Assembly: GCF_011759375.1 (NCBI RefSeq)
Contig: NZ_JAARML010000001.1
Coordinates: 992,001 to 1,056,000, forward strand
Reading direction: 5' to 3'
Length of the DNA stretch: 64,000 bases
DNA from: Paraflavitalea devenefica
GTDB lineage: Bacteria; Bacteroidota; Bacteroidia; Chitinophagales; Chitinophagaceae
Shown piece after piece: positions 26,597 through 35,660 of the stretch (the first letter of the stretch is position 1; each line of letters begins with the position of its first letter). The notes beneath the pieces are model-generated. The model did not search any database. It was not told the origin of the DNA and saw nothing but the letters and a program-made list of their open reading frames with translations. The position numbers and the translations under genes were made by a program.

Positions 26597-29500
26597 ATGC
26601 CTAAACAGAAAATTGTACCCCTCTTTATTGTTCTTACAGGATTGTATGCCAATACACTTGCCCAAACGGTTACCCAAACCGCTACTTTGCGGCGGGCCGC
26701 TACCGAACAGGCTGCAAAGGAAAAGAACTTCGCCACAGAACTGAAGAAGATAGCCAAAGCAAATAACTGGCCACTGGCCTATACCAATAAGCTGGGTGGA
26801 CTGACCCTGCTGACGGGGATTGACGCCCAGGGCTACCCCCTTTATACGAGCACCGAAAATAATATCCTGGCGGCAGCCACTATGGGCACGAATAAGCTGT
26901 GGCCCGGCGGCAGCACCGGCCTTAATCTTTCCGGCTCTTCGGCCAATGTAAAGGGCAAACTGGGTGTTTGGGATGGTGGCCGTGTACGGCCCACCCATGT
27001 GGAACTGACCGGCCGCATTACCAATAAAGAAGCCGGTACCGTTGCCATTAATGACCACTCTACCCACGTAGCCGGTACGCTGATGGCTACGGGTGTAAAT
27101 CCCCTGGCCAAGGGCATGTCATTTGGCCTGCAGGAGTTGATTGTATACGATTTTGCAAACGATGAATCCGAGATGCTGAATGAATCGGCCAATAATATGC
27201 TGGTATCGAATCACTCCTATGGCATTGTTTCCGGCTGGGTTCGCAATGAGACAGCCAACCGGTGGGAGTTCAGGGGGCAGTGGGGCGCTAATGAGGATTA
27301 TAAGTTTGGCTATTATTCAGATGAGGCGCGACTGTGGGACTCAATCGCTTATAATGCCCCTTACTATCTTATTGTTAAATCGGCCGGGAATAACCGTAAT
27401 GTGAACGGACCTACGGTAGGCAGCACTTACTGGCGGTATAGTGCTCCCGACCCCAATACTGGCGCTATCACAATGATCAATGCAGGCGCCCGGCCTGCCG
27501 GCATCAGCAGTAATGATGGTTATGATATTATCCCTACGTATGGTACGGCTAAGAATATTCTCACGGTCGGCGCCATTGAGCCGATCGCTTCGGGCTATAA
27601 CCTTCCGCAGGATGTGGTCATCTCTACTTTCAGCAGTTGGGGGCCTACCGATGACGGACGTATTAAGCCGGATGTGGTAACTGATGGGGTAGATGTGTTG
27701 TCTTCTATTGGCACTACCGATAATTCTTATGCTTCGTATAGCGGTACTTCCATGGCCTCTCCTGCGGCTGCAGGTTCCTTGTTGTTATTGCAGGAATATT
27801 ACTCCAAACTACATAGCGGCGCCTTTATGCGTTCTGCTACTTTGAAAGCCCTGGTGATCCATACGGCTGATGAAGCCGGTACTTCACCCGGTCCCGATTA
27901 TATATATGGCTGGGGGCTTATCAACACCGCCAAGGCTGCCGGTGTGATCACCACTGCTAATAATAACAATAGTAATCTTATTGTTGAGAATACGCTTAGT
28001 ACCGCAACTCCAACTTATACGACTAATGTCGTTGCTTCCGGCAACGGATCACTAACTGTTACGCTTTGCTGGACTGATGTAAAAGGCGAGCCCCACGCGC
28101 AAGAGGTTGACAATAGTTCCCTGAAGCTGATCAATGACCTGGATATCCGGATCAAGAAAGGAGCCACTACTTACATGCCCTGGATACTGAACCCGGCTGT
28201 ACCCGCTGCCGCAGCCACTACGGGCGATAATTTCCGGGATAATGTAGAAAAGATAGCCGTAACAGATGCAGTGCCTGGAGAAACTTATACGATTGAGATC
28301 ACCCATAAGAATACACTGGCCAGGGGTTCACAAGCTTTTTCATTGATTGTAACCGGCGCGGGTGGTGTGGCCCGTTGTACTTCTGCTCCCGGCTCTACAG
28401 ATGGCGCCCGCATTGACAGTGTTTCTTTTGGCGGCATTCAAAAACAAAATGTTGCCGGCTGTACAGGCTACAGCAATTTCACAAATGTTACTGGCACTGT
28501 GGAACCTAACAGTGCTTTACCGCTTTATATAAAGGTGAATGCCTGCAATGGCGGGGCTGTGGATAAGATCGTTAAAGCCTGGATTGATTTTAATGGAGAC
28601 GGTGATTTCCTGGATGCGGGAGAACTGATAGCCGTCAGCAATGCCATTAACGGAGATGGCGCACTCGCTACTAATGTAACCATCCCGGCCGGTATTGCAC
28701 CCGGCAATTACGTGTTGCTGCGTGTTATTGTACAGGAAACTTCCAATGCCAACGATGTAGCCCCCTGCGGCACTTATGGAAAAGGAGAAACACAGGATTA
28801 CCGTATACGCTTTGGTATCCCCTCCAATGATGTGGGCATCGCCAGCATTGTATCGCCCCTGAGCTCGGGCTGCGCCAGCGGCGCACAGTATGTAACTATC
28901 CGGTTCCGGAATTATGGGGCTACTGCCAGGGATAATATTGCTTTGTCGGGCACGGTAAAAGATGGAGCAACTACGGTAGCCACTTTAACCGGCACTTATG
29001 TTCCCTCTGTACCCGACTCGACTGAAATATTGTATACTTTCCAAACACCTTTCAATCCTGTTGCCGGTAAAACGTATACAGTTACCGTTAAAACGACTAT
29101 TGCTGGTGATCAGCGGACTTCGAATGATGAGCAGACCATGACGATGACCGTAGGCGGTGAGACAACGGCCCCTGTGGCACAGGCTGAGGTATGTAATAAT
29201 ACGAGTGTATTGTTAAAAGCTACGAATGCAGGCCCTGATCTTATGCTGTGGTATGAGACTGCTGCCGCCACAACTCCTTTGGCCGCGGGCGCCAATACTT
29301 TTACCAGCGTGATCAAAGCAGACAAAACCTATTATGTAGGGCGCAATGACCTGGTGAATGCGAAGGCAGGCCCTGCCAATAAAGCAGTATTGGGTGTAGG
29401 TAGTTATGGTTCGTTTACGGGTAATTATATGAGGTTCACAAACCAGGTACCGCTGACCATTGAAACCGTGAAGCTGTATATTGGCGCTGCCGGCAAGGTT

Positions 29501-30379
29501 GAACTTACTTTAGGAGAAGTAGCTACGGTTAACGGCAACCAGGTTAATACTTATTATCCGCTGGCCACCACCACCCTGAATGTGTATCCCACCAGTACAG
29601 GCGGGGATGATCCGGGCGCTGTTTTTGCCCTGAATTTTGCGTTGACTGATCCCGGTGATTATATTATTGTTATCCGTTGCCTGGAAGGCGCAACGATCTA
29701 TAGAAATAATGGGGTGACCGGTAATCCTTATCCGTTCGCTATTCCCGGCGTTTTCTCCATTACCGGCAATAGTGCTGCTGATCCTGCCACAACAAACCCC
29801 GATCCCAATTATTTCCAGCGGTTCTATTATTTCTTCTATGATATGAATATTAAGGTCAGCGGCTGTCCCAGCAGCCGGGTATCTGTGGTAGCCGGCACAT
29901 CGGTTACACCGGTGGTTACCCTGAATGGCAGCACGCTCACCAGCAGTGTGGCTACGGGCAACCAGTGGTACCTGAACAGCAACCCGATCGCAGGTGCTAC
30001 CAATCAAACTTATACCGCTACAGCAAGTGGTGTTTATCAATCGGTGGTGACGACCCCGATGGGCTGCTCCAGTACTTCCAATGAGGTCACGTTTGGTGTT
30101 ACCGGCATTCCGGATGTTGATCCGTCGGAGATCGGCCTGAAGGTGATGCCTAACCCCAATAATGGCCGCTTTATGCTCGACTTTACGGTGAATAAGAAAG
30201 CCGACCTGGATATTATTATTTACAATGCAGTAGGACAGAAGGTTTTCAATAGCCGCACACCAGGCTTTATTGGTCATTATGTACAGCCGGTGGAAGCAGG
30301 CAAACTGTCGGCCGGCATTTACCTGCTGCAGGTGCAGCATGATAATAAGAGCTATCTGAAGAAGCTGATTGTGCGGTAA
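26597..30379 (+). CDS. Secreted subtilisin-like (S8) serine protease with GEVED and T9SS domains
   Basis: 1260 residues; signal MPKQKIVPLFIVLTGLYANT ending at LAQ. The S8 catalytic domain (about 110-450) has D126 (GVWDGG), H157 (DHSTHVAGT), oxyanion N265 (SAGNN) and S385 (YSGTSMASP). A P-domain-like beta region follows (about 460-590), then a GEVED domain (KAWIDFNGDGDFLDAGE, about 660-745), Ig/CARDB-like segments, and a type-A T9SS sorting domain (LKVMPNPNNGRFMLDF to YLKKLIVR). It is expected at the cell surface or secreted, degrading extracellular protein. Monocistronic. Compared with a simple subtilisin it is several times longer because of the accessory domains. Confidence 0.93.
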   Translation: MPKQKIVPLFIVLTGLYANTLAQTVTQTATLRRAATEQAAKEKNFATELKKIAKANNWPLAYTNKLGGLTLLTGIDAQGYPLYTSTENNILAAATMGTNKLWPGGSTGLNLSGSSANVKGKLGVWDGGRVRPTHVELTGRITNKEAGTVAINDHSTHVAGTLMATGVNPLAKGMSFGLQELIVYDFANDESEMLNESANNMLVSNHSYGIVSGWVRNETANRWEFRGQWGANEDYKFGYYSDEARLWDSIAYNAPYYLIVKSAGNNRNVNGPTVGSTYWRYSAPDPNTGAITMINAGARPAGISSNDGYDIIPTYGTAKNILTVGAIEPIASGYNLPQDVVISTFSSWGPTDDGRIKPDVVTDGVDVLSSIGTTDNSYASYSGTSMASPAAAGSLLLLQEYYSKLHSGAFMRSATLKALVIHTADEAGTSPGPDYIYGWGLINTAKAAGVITTANNNNSNLIVENTLSTATPTYTTNVVASGNGSLTVTLCWTDVKGEPHAQEVDNSSLKLINDLDIRIKKGATTYMPWILNPAVPAAAATTGDNFRDNVEKIAVTDAVPGETYTIEITHKNTLARGSQAFSLIVTGAGGVARCTSAPGSTDGARIDSVSFGGIQKQNVAGCTGYSNFTNVTGTVEPNSALPLYIKVNACNGGAVDKIVKAWIDFNGDGDFLDAGELIAVSNAINGDGALATNVTIPAGIAPGNYVLLRVIVQETSNANDVAPCGTYGKGETQDYRIRFGIPSNDVGIASIVSPLSSGCASGAQYVTIRFRNYGATARDNIALSGTVKDGATTVATLTGTYVPSVPDSTEILYTFQTPFNPVAGKTYTVTVKTTIAGDQRTSNDEQTMTMTVGGETTAPVAQAEVCNNTSVLLKATNAGPDLMLWYETAAATTPLAAGANTFTSVIKADKTYYVGRNDLVNAKAGPANKAVLGVGSYGSFTGNYMRFTNQVPLTIETVKLYIGAAGKVELTLGEVATVNGNQVNTYYPLATTTLNVYPTSTGGDDPGAVFALNFALTDPGDYIIVIRCLEGATIYRNNGVTGNPYPFAIPGVFSITGNSAADPATTNPDPNYFQRFYYFFYDMNIKVSGCPSSRVSVVAGTSVTPVVTLNGSTLTSSVATGNQWYLNSNPIAGATNQTYTATASGVYQSVVTTPMGCSSTSNEVTFGVTGIPDVDPSEIGLKVMPNPNNGRFMLDFTVNKKADLDIIIYNAVGQKVFNSRTPGFIGHYVQPVEAGKLSAGIYLLQVQHDNKSYLKKLIVR

Positions 30380-30430
30380 GAGAGCTGCGGGCTTTGAGCT
30401 ACGAGCTGCGAGCCGCTTGCTTCGTTACTA

Positions 30431-30474
30431 AGAAAAAGGGTGAGCCGCCTTTGGAAGGCGACCCACCCTTTTTC
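30431..30474 (-). terminator. Terminator of the GGTGAGCC/GACCCACC family (copy a)
   Basis: 20-bp arms around AGCCGCC / GGCGACC with flanking AGAAAAAGGG and CCCTTTTTCT. The two imperfect pairs are A-C in plus RNA but G-U in minus RNA, so it best fits termination of the HtrA-like gene ending at 30493, though it also sits after the convergent S8 protease gene. Confidence 0.8.
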
Positions 30475-30492
30475 TATTTCATCTCCTCCCTT

Positions 30493-31482
30493 TTATTTCA
30501 TTTCTCCGGGAATGACGGTGAGCGACAGTTTGTGACCGCCGCGCAATACGTGTAGCTGTGTGCGTTGGCCAATGACCTGGTCGTTTAGTTGTTTGTGCAG
30601 GTCATCTACAGAAGCTACTTCCTTTTGGCCAAAGCCTACGATGATGTCACCGGTACGTAGTTCGTTGTTGTATACCGGACCATCGGCCACGATCTCAAAT
30701 ATGTATACTCCTGTTTTTGCGGTGAGTTTGTTGGCTGCCCGCATGCGCTCGGTAAGGTTGACGGATTGACCGGCAATACCTAGCCAGGCACGCTTCACGA
30801 TGCCGTGGATGATCAGTTTCCCTGCCACATAAGCCGTCAGGTTGGAGGATACTGCAAAACAGATCCCATGGGCAGTGGGTATCATGGCGGTATTGACGCC
30901 AATGACCTGACCGAGGGAGTTAACGAGGGGGCCTCCTGAGTTACCGGGATTGAGGGAGGCGTCGGTTTGAATGATGTCGTCTATCAGGCGGCCATTGGAA
31001 GCCCTTAATGTTCTTCCCAGCGCACTTACCACGCCGGCTGTGACGGTGTGTTGCAATCCCAACGGATTACCGATGGCAATGGCAATCTGGCCCGGTTGCA
31101 ACTGCGCCGAATCGGCAAAGGACAGGGCCCGGAGGTTGGTTTCATAGATCTTTAATACCGCAATGTCGGTAGAAGGGTCCGTGCCTTTGAGCTCTGCTGT
31201 TACCAACCGGCCATCGGCCAGGGAGGCTTTTATACTGGTGGCATTTTCAATGACATGGTGATTGGTAATAATGAACCCGTCCGAAGAGATGATGAACCCT
31301 GAGCCGCTGCCCGGGGTTAACCGTTCCTGCCTTGTTTGCCGGTCATAGGCCTTTTTGGTGACCTGTATGTGTACTACGGCTTCTGCAATGGTATTGACAA
31401 CGCCGGTAATCGTTTGTGAATAAGCATCCAGGAGGGCTGCGTCGGTATGCTGCACCTGCTGAATAGGTGTTGAGTTTTCCAT
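30493..31482 (-). CDS. Trypsin-like serine protease with PDZ domain (HtrA/DegP-like), no signal peptide
   Basis: 329 residues from the ATG at 31482 (MENSTPIQQ); an upstream TTG could add nine residues. Serine protease domain with H76 (ITNHHVIEN), D106 (STDIAVLKI) and S182 (LNPGNSGGPLV), and one PDZ domain (about 230-320, GVYIFEIVADGPVYNN, GDIIVGFGQ). HtrA proteases act on misfolded envelope proteins, yet no signal peptide or membrane segment is visible in either candidate start, so either it is cytosolic or the true N-terminus is missed. The catalytic triad is intact. A small lipoprotein gene lies 54 bp upstream on the same strand. Confidence 0.9.
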   Translation of the reverse strand: MENSTPIQQVQHTDAALLDAYSQTITGVVNTIAEAVVHIQVTKKAYDRQTRQERLTPGSGSGFIISSDGFIITNHHVIENATSIKASLADGRLVTAELKGTDPSTDIAVLKIYETNLRALSFADSAQLQPGQIAIAIGNPLGLQHTVTAGVVSALGRTLRASNGRLIDDIIQTDASLNPGNSGGPLVNSLGQVIGVNTAMIPTAHGICFAVSSNLTAYVAGKLIIHGIVKRAWLGIAGQSVNLTERMRAANKLTAKTGVYIFEIVADGPVYNNELRTGDIIVGFGQKEVASVDDLHKQLNDQVIGQRTQLHVLRGGHKLSLTVIPGEMK

Positions 31483-31536
31483 ACGGTTACCCGTCAAACT
31501 TGTTACCAATTCTATTTCCTGACAGGATGGCTGGCG

Positions 31537-32007
31537 TTAACGGGGTTTTAACAGGGAATCGGCCCGTTGCAGGCTTCCCAGTATCTGGTCTTTTACACCA
31601 TTGACTTTCTCTTTTTCTGCTTCGAGGTACTGCATGCGCAGGGCCTGGTTGTCTTTGGCAGAATCCCCATTAAATTGCTCCATCCAGGTATTCATTTCTT
31701 CTTCTGCCTTTTTCAGCTCCTGCTGAAGGGTTGACAAGGCCTGCAGGTATTGTTTATCCTGTTGTTTCACAGGCAGCTTGCTGATGCTATCAGTTGTCTG
31801 CTGTATTTGTACCAGGTATTTCCTGATACGGCCCATTTTGGCCATTCCCACGTCGTGCCCCTCCATTACCTGGTGGTACAGGGAATCTTCTTTGGTGGCA
31901 GGGATTGTGCTGAATCCGTCTTTGCGGGCGGGGTCTGTGGGGGCATTGTTACAAGCCAGTGCGGCCATAGCGGCTATTACTACGAATGATTTTATATGAT
32001 TATGCAT
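31537..32007 (-). CDS. Small helical lipoprotein
   Basis: 156 residues, lipobox ALAC with cysteine 19 (MHNHIKSFVVIAAMAALAC). The mature part is mostly helical and charged with heptad-like stretches (KQYLQALSTLQQELKKAEEE, then MQYLEAEKEKVNGVKDQILG), consistent with a short coiled coil. No enzyme motif. It lies upstream of the HtrA-like gene on the same strand and could be co-transcribed; a role as envelope factor is only inferred. Family not recognised. Confidence 0.82.
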   Translation of the reverse strand: MHNHIKSFVVIAAMAALACNNAPTDPARKDGFSTIPATKEDSLYHQVMEGHDVGMAKMGRIRKYLVQIQQTTDSISKLPVKQQDKQYLQALSTLQQELKKAEEEMNTWMEQFNGDSAKDNQALRMQYLEAEKEKVNGVKDQILGSLQRADSLLKPR

Positions 32008-32115
32008 AATACTTTGCTTTTAATGAGTGTTTTGTAAAAGGATAACAAAAATACCCTCCCTATTAATGGACCTTTACCCTATTTTAGTACCGTTAACACC
32101 AATACCTGTAAAATT

Positions 32116-32634
32116 ATGCAAAAGTGCTGTGTGGGTTTCGTTTTCTTCCTCCTGCTGTCAGCAACCACTGCTGCACAAAATAAGCTTCCTTATCGTTTCC
32201 GGATTGGTGCCCAGGTGGCCTTTGGCCTGTCAAATATCAGCCATAATACGGTAGGTATTGGCGGACTGGCCGGTGCAGAACGGCAATTTTCCAGGAACTT
32301 TGCAGCAGAGGCCGAAGCCAGCTATATTTATTTTACGGGCGATAAGACTTATTATGAGTCGGGCAAGAATAATGCTTTTACCCTGCCGGTACTAGCGGGT
32401 ATTAAAGCCTATATGACACCTCAGGTATATGCGTCGCTGCGGGCGGGGTTTGTCTGGTTTGTAGTGAATGATATGAATGCCGCAGCTTTCCGTCCGGCTG
32501 CCGGTATTGCCGGTGGCATTAACCTGCCTAAAAAGTTTAACCGGGTGAATGTGCAGGCCGGCTATACGTATTTTGGGAATGATGGGGTTCAAAGAGGATA
32601 TGCTACTTTAGCGGCCTCTATTATTATTAATTGA
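32116..32634 (+). CDS. Outer-membrane beta-barrel protein (small porin-like)
   Basis: 172 residues with signal MQKCCVGFVFFLLLSATTAA. The mature sequence alternates hydrophobic and polar residues in predicted strands (FRIGAQVAFGLSNIS, GIGGLAGAERQFSRNFAAEA, ASLRAGFVWFVV, VNVQAGYTYFGN), the pattern of eight-stranded barrels of the OmpA/PorT type. The terminal YATLAASIIIN ends without the usual aromatic residue. Function unknown. It ends 7 bp before paaZ on the same strand, so the two could share an mRNA although they look unrelated. Confidence 0.8.
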   Translation: MQKCCVGFVFFLLLSATTAAQNKLPYRFRIGAQVAFGLSNISHNTVGIGGLAGAERQFSRNFAAEAEASYIYFTGDKTYYESGKNNAFTLPVLAGIKAYMTPQVYASLRAGFVWFVVNDMNAAAFRPAAGIAGGINLPKKFNRVNVQAGYTYFGNDGVQRGYATLAASIIIN

Positions 32635-32641
32635 TTGCTAT

Positions 32642-34687
32642 ATGAATAAACTTGCTAATTATGTAACAGGACAATGGATTACCGGCGATGGTACAGGGCA
32701 ACCCCTGTATGATGCGGTAAACGGGTCATTGATCGGACATGCTTCTACTGCAGGACTTGATTTTGCGGCCATCCTTGCGTATGGCCGTGCTACAGGCGGC
32801 CCTGCCTTACGCAAACTTACGTTTCATGAGCGGGGCCGGATGCTGCGGGCACTGGCACTTCACCTGCGCAATCACCTGGAAAAGTTTTATACGATCAGCT
32901 ACCAGACAGGCGCTACAAAGGCCGATAGCTGGATTGATATTGAGGGCGGCATCGGCAATTTGTTTTCTTATGCTTCCCTGCGCCGGCAGTTTCCTGATGA
33001 ACCGTTTTGCGTGGATGGAGAGGCGATCGCCCTGAGCAAGCAGGGTTCTTTCACCGGCCAACATATACTGGTACCCAAAGAAGGGGTTGCTATCCATATT
33101 AATGCTTTTAATTTCCCGGTATGGGGTATGCTGGAAAAGATCGCGGTTAATTTACTGGCCGGCATGCCTGCTGTGGTAAAACCAGCTACCGTGACTTCCT
33201 ACCTTACTGAGGCCGTTGTAAAAGAGATTGTTGCTTCAGGCATTTTACCGGAAGGATCGCTGCAATTGCTGTGCGGATCAGCCGGTGACCTGTTGGACCA
33301 TGTTACGGCCCAGGATGTGATCACTTTCACAGGTTCTGCCTCTACCGGACTAAAGCTGAAATCACATCCCCGGGTGTTGTCGGAAAGTGTGCCTTTTAAT
33401 ATGGAAGCCGATTCGCTGAATTGTATTGTACTGGGCAACGATATAGTACCCGGCATGCCGGAGTGGGATATTTTTATTAAGGAGGTGCGGAAGGAGATGA
33501 CGGTGAAGGCAGGGCAGAAGTGCACCGCGATACGCCGCATTTTTGTGCCGGACAATAAACTGGATGATGTATGGAAAGGATTGGGGAAGGCGCTGGAACA
33601 AACGGTGATCGGCAATCCCCTGAATGAAAAGGTGCGCATGGGTGCCCTGGCCGGTCAAAGCCAGCGTGAAGAGGTGAAGCACCAGGTACAGAAGCTGCTG
33701 GCTTCCTCGCAGATCGTTTTTGGATCGCTGGACAGTGTGCAGGTCGTAGACGCTGATGCTGCCAAAGGCGCGTTTATGAGCCCCTTATTACTGATGAATG
33801 AGCAACCTTTTGATAGTCACGAAGTACATGAGGTGGAGGCTTTTGGCCCGGTAAGTACGATTATGCCGTATAAGTTATTATCCGAAGCTACTGAGCTGGC
33901 CAAAAAAGGCAAGGGTTCCCTGGTATGCTCGATTGTGACAGCCGACCATTCTATTGCCAGGCATTTTGTGCTGGGGGCGGCATCTCACCATGGCCGTATC
34001 CTCGTATTGAATGAGGCATGTGCCAAAGAAAGTACAGGTCACGGCTCTCCCCTGCCCATGTTGGTGCATGGAGGCCCGGGACGTGCAGGTGGTGGCGAAG
34101 AGATGGGTGGCGTACGTGGTGTAAAACACTATATGCAGCGGGTGGCAGTACAGGGTTCGCCCTCGGTGATTACTGCCATCACGCATGTATACCAGCGTGG
34201 CGCTGCCGTTACAGAAGAAGAGAAACATCCCTTCCGTAAGTATTTTGAAGAGCTGGCCATTGGCGACACCGTGATCACCCATAAGCGTACGGTAACAGAA
34301 GCCGATATTGTGAATTTTGCCAATGTAAGCTGGGACCATTTTTATGCGCATACAGACCATACTTCGCTGGAGGGGACGATTTTTGAGAAACCGGTAGCAC
34401 ATGGCTATTTTATCCTGAGCGCTGCCGCCGGTTTGTTTGTAGACGCAAAGAAAGGACCGGTATTGTTGAATTATGGCCTGGAAGAATGCCGTTTCCTGAA
34501 ACCTGTGTATGCAGGCACCACTATCGGCGTGCAGCTTACCTGCAAGGAGAAGACGGAGCAGGAACAGAAAGAAGGTGACCCGGTGAAGAAGGGTATTGTA
34601 AAATGGCTGGTAGAGGTTACGGACCAAACAGGTGAGCCTGTGGCTATAGCTACTATTTTAACGATGGTAAAGCTAAAAAATCAATAA
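32642..34687 (+). CDS. paaZ: Bifunctional oxepin-CoA hydrolase / 3-oxo-5,6-dehydrosuberyl-CoA semialdehyde dehydrogenase
   Basis: 681 residues, the full-length fused form. N-terminal aldehyde dehydrogenase domain (about 1-520) with base E255 (NMEADSLN) and nucleophile C294 (GQKCTAIRR), matching E256 and C295 of the E. coli enzyme. C-terminal MaoC-type hotdog hydratase domain (about 535-678) with the D-x4-H motif D565/H570 (SWDHFYAH). PaaZ opens the oxepin ring of activated phenylacetate and oxidises the aldehyde in aerobic phenylacetate degradation. A crotonase-fold gene follows 18 bp later, but none of the epoxidase genes (paaABCDE) or paaK is in this window, so the pathway would be split. 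Confidence 0.95.
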   Translation: MNKLANYVTGQWITGDGTGQPLYDAVNGSLIGHASTAGLDFAAILAYGRATGGPALRKLTFHERGRMLRALALHLRNHLEKFYTISYQTGATKADSWIDIEGGIGNLFSYASLRRQFPDEPFCVDGEAIALSKQGSFTGQHILVPKEGVAIHINAFNFPVWGMLEKIAVNLLAGMPAVVKPATVTSYLTEAVVKEIVASGILPEGSLQLLCGSAGDLLDHVTAQDVITFTGSASTGLKLKSHPRVLSESVPFNMEADSLNCIVLGNDIVPGMPEWDIFIKEVRKEMTVKAGQKCTAIRRIFVPDNKLDDVWKGLGKALEQTVIGNPLNEKVRMGALAGQSQREEVKHQVQKLLASSQIVFGSLDSVQVVDADAAKGAFMSPLLLMNEQPFDSHEVHEVEAFGPVSTIMPYKLLSEATELAKKGKGSLVCSIVTADHSIARHFVLGAASHHGRILVLNEACAKESTGHGSPLPMLVHGGPGRAGGGEEMGGVRGVKHYMQRVAVQGSPSVITAITHVYQRGAAVTEEEKHPFRKYFEELAIGDTVITHKRTVTEADIVNFANVSWDHFYAHTDHTSLEGTIFEKPVAHGYFILSAAAGLFVDAKKGPVLLNYGLEECRFLKPVYAGTTIGVQLTCKEKTEQEQKEGDPVKKGIVKWLVEVTDQTGEPVAIATILTMVKLKNQ

Positions 34688-34705
34688 TGTTTAAACCCGT
34701 TGGCT

Positions 34706-35479
34706 ATGATACAAGAAATTAAAAGCGGCTATGTAAAGACAGAAACGCATAATGCAGTTACTACAATAGAGTTCCACCACCCGCAAAGCAATTCATTGCC
34801 GCACCGGTTGCTGGAAGAACTGGCGCATGCTATTCATGGCGCCGGCAATGAACGTGATACGCGGGTTATTGTATTACGCTCAGAAGGCGACAAGGCATTT
34901 TGCGCCGGCGCTTCTTTTGATGAACTGGCCGCCATCAGCACGAAAGAAGAAGGGTTGCAATTTTTTAATGGGTTTGCACTTGTGATCAATGCGATGCGTA
35001 AGTGCCCGAAGTTTATTGTTGCCCGTATTCATGGTAAATGTGTAGGCGGCGGCGTAGGCATCGCTGCCGCGGCCGATTATGCGATCGCGACAGAAGGCGC
35101 GGATATTAAGCTGAGTGAGTTAGCTGTGGGTATCGGGCCTTTTGTGGTAGGTCCTGCTGTAGAACGCAAGATTGGGACAGCCGCTTTTGGCCACCTGGCC
35201 ATTGACGCTACGATGTGGCGCAGTGCCGACTGGGCCAAACGAAAGGGCCTGTATGCCGAGGTTCATAATAATATCACCGACATGGATGAGTCAGTTGCGC
35301 GGCTTGCATATACGCTGGCGCATTCCAGTCCGGACGCGATGCTGGAGATGAAGCATATGTTGTGGAAGGGCACAGAACATTGGGACCAGTTGCTGACCGA
35401 GCGTGCTGCGATCAGTGGCAGGCTGGTGTTGAGTACGTTTTCGAAGAATGCGATTGCGGCGTTTAAGAAGAAGGCGTAG
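34706..35479 (+). CDS. Enoyl-CoA hydratase/isomerase family protein (crotonase fold)
   Basis: 257 residues from the ATG at 34706. Oxyanion-hole signatures are present (KAFCAGASFDEL, 63-74, and HGKCVGGGVGIAAAADYAIA, 109-128), and the second catalytic glutamate position is kept (LSELAVGIGP, E138). The first glutamate of true hydratases (GCELA) is glycine here (GVGIA, G118), as it is also non-Glu in PaaG-type isomerases. With paaZ 18 bp upstream, a phenylacetate role (PaaG- or PaaF-like) is plausible, but sequence alone does not decide between isomerase and hydratase. Cytosolic. A terminator at 35548-35590 ends the unit. Confidence 0.85.
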   Translation: MIQEIKSGYVKTETHNAVTTIEFHHPQSNSLPHRLLEELAHAIHGAGNERDTRVIVLRSEGDKAFCAGASFDELAAISTKEEGLQFFNGFALVINAMRKCPKFIVARIHGKCVGGGVGIAAAADYAIATEGADIKLSELAVGIGPFVVGPAVERKIGTAAFGHLAIDATMWRSADWAKRKGLYAEVHNNITDMDESVARLAYTLAHSSPDAMLEMKHMLWKGTEHWDQLLTERAAISGRLVLSTFSKNAIAAFKKKA

Positions 35480-35547
35480 GGGGAAGGTATTAGCTGTCAG
35501 GACTTAGCTGTTAGCACATTTGCTTCGATTTGCTTTTGCTTCGATAC

Positions 35548-35590
35548 AAAATGGTGAGCCACTTTCCAAAGGCGGCTCACCATTTTTAGT
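35548..35590. terminator. Bidirectional terminator (GGTGAGCC family, copy b)
   Basis: Perfect 13-bp arms AAAATGGTGAGCC (35548-35560) and GGCTCACCATTTT (35574-35586), T-runs on both strands, between the convergent crotonase and fabG genes. Confidence 0.85.
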
Positions 35591-35597
35591 TTTTATA

Positions 35598-35640
35598 CGA
35601 GCCGGAGGCTCGTCAATAGCCGTCACCAGCCGGAGGCTGG
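35598..35640. repeat. Two small AGCCGGAGGCT hairpins
   Basis: CGAGCC-GGA-GGCTCG (35598-35612) and CCAGCC-GGA-GGCTGG (35626-35640) share the AGCCGGAGGCT core, 13 bp apart, next to the copy b terminator and the fabG stop. Confidence 0.6.
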
Positions 35641-35660
35641 CGACTGTTTCAACTATGCTA

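Noticed and set aside
29510..30340. 276-codon open frame on the minus strand
   Set aside because: Antisense to the C-terminal domains of the S8 protease, including its T9SS sorting domain; composition is that of a shadow frame.
30380..30430. GCTGCGGGC...GAGCTACGAGCTGCGAGC low-complexity stretch considered as a CRISPR or tandem repeat
   Set aside because: Units are short, irregular and without spacers; similar AGCTGTTAG-rich tracts near 35490 and 36490 look like simple sequence drift.
33878..34627. 249-codon open frame on the minus strand
   Set aside because: Antisense to the hydratase part of paaZ, whose catalytic residues are all in place.
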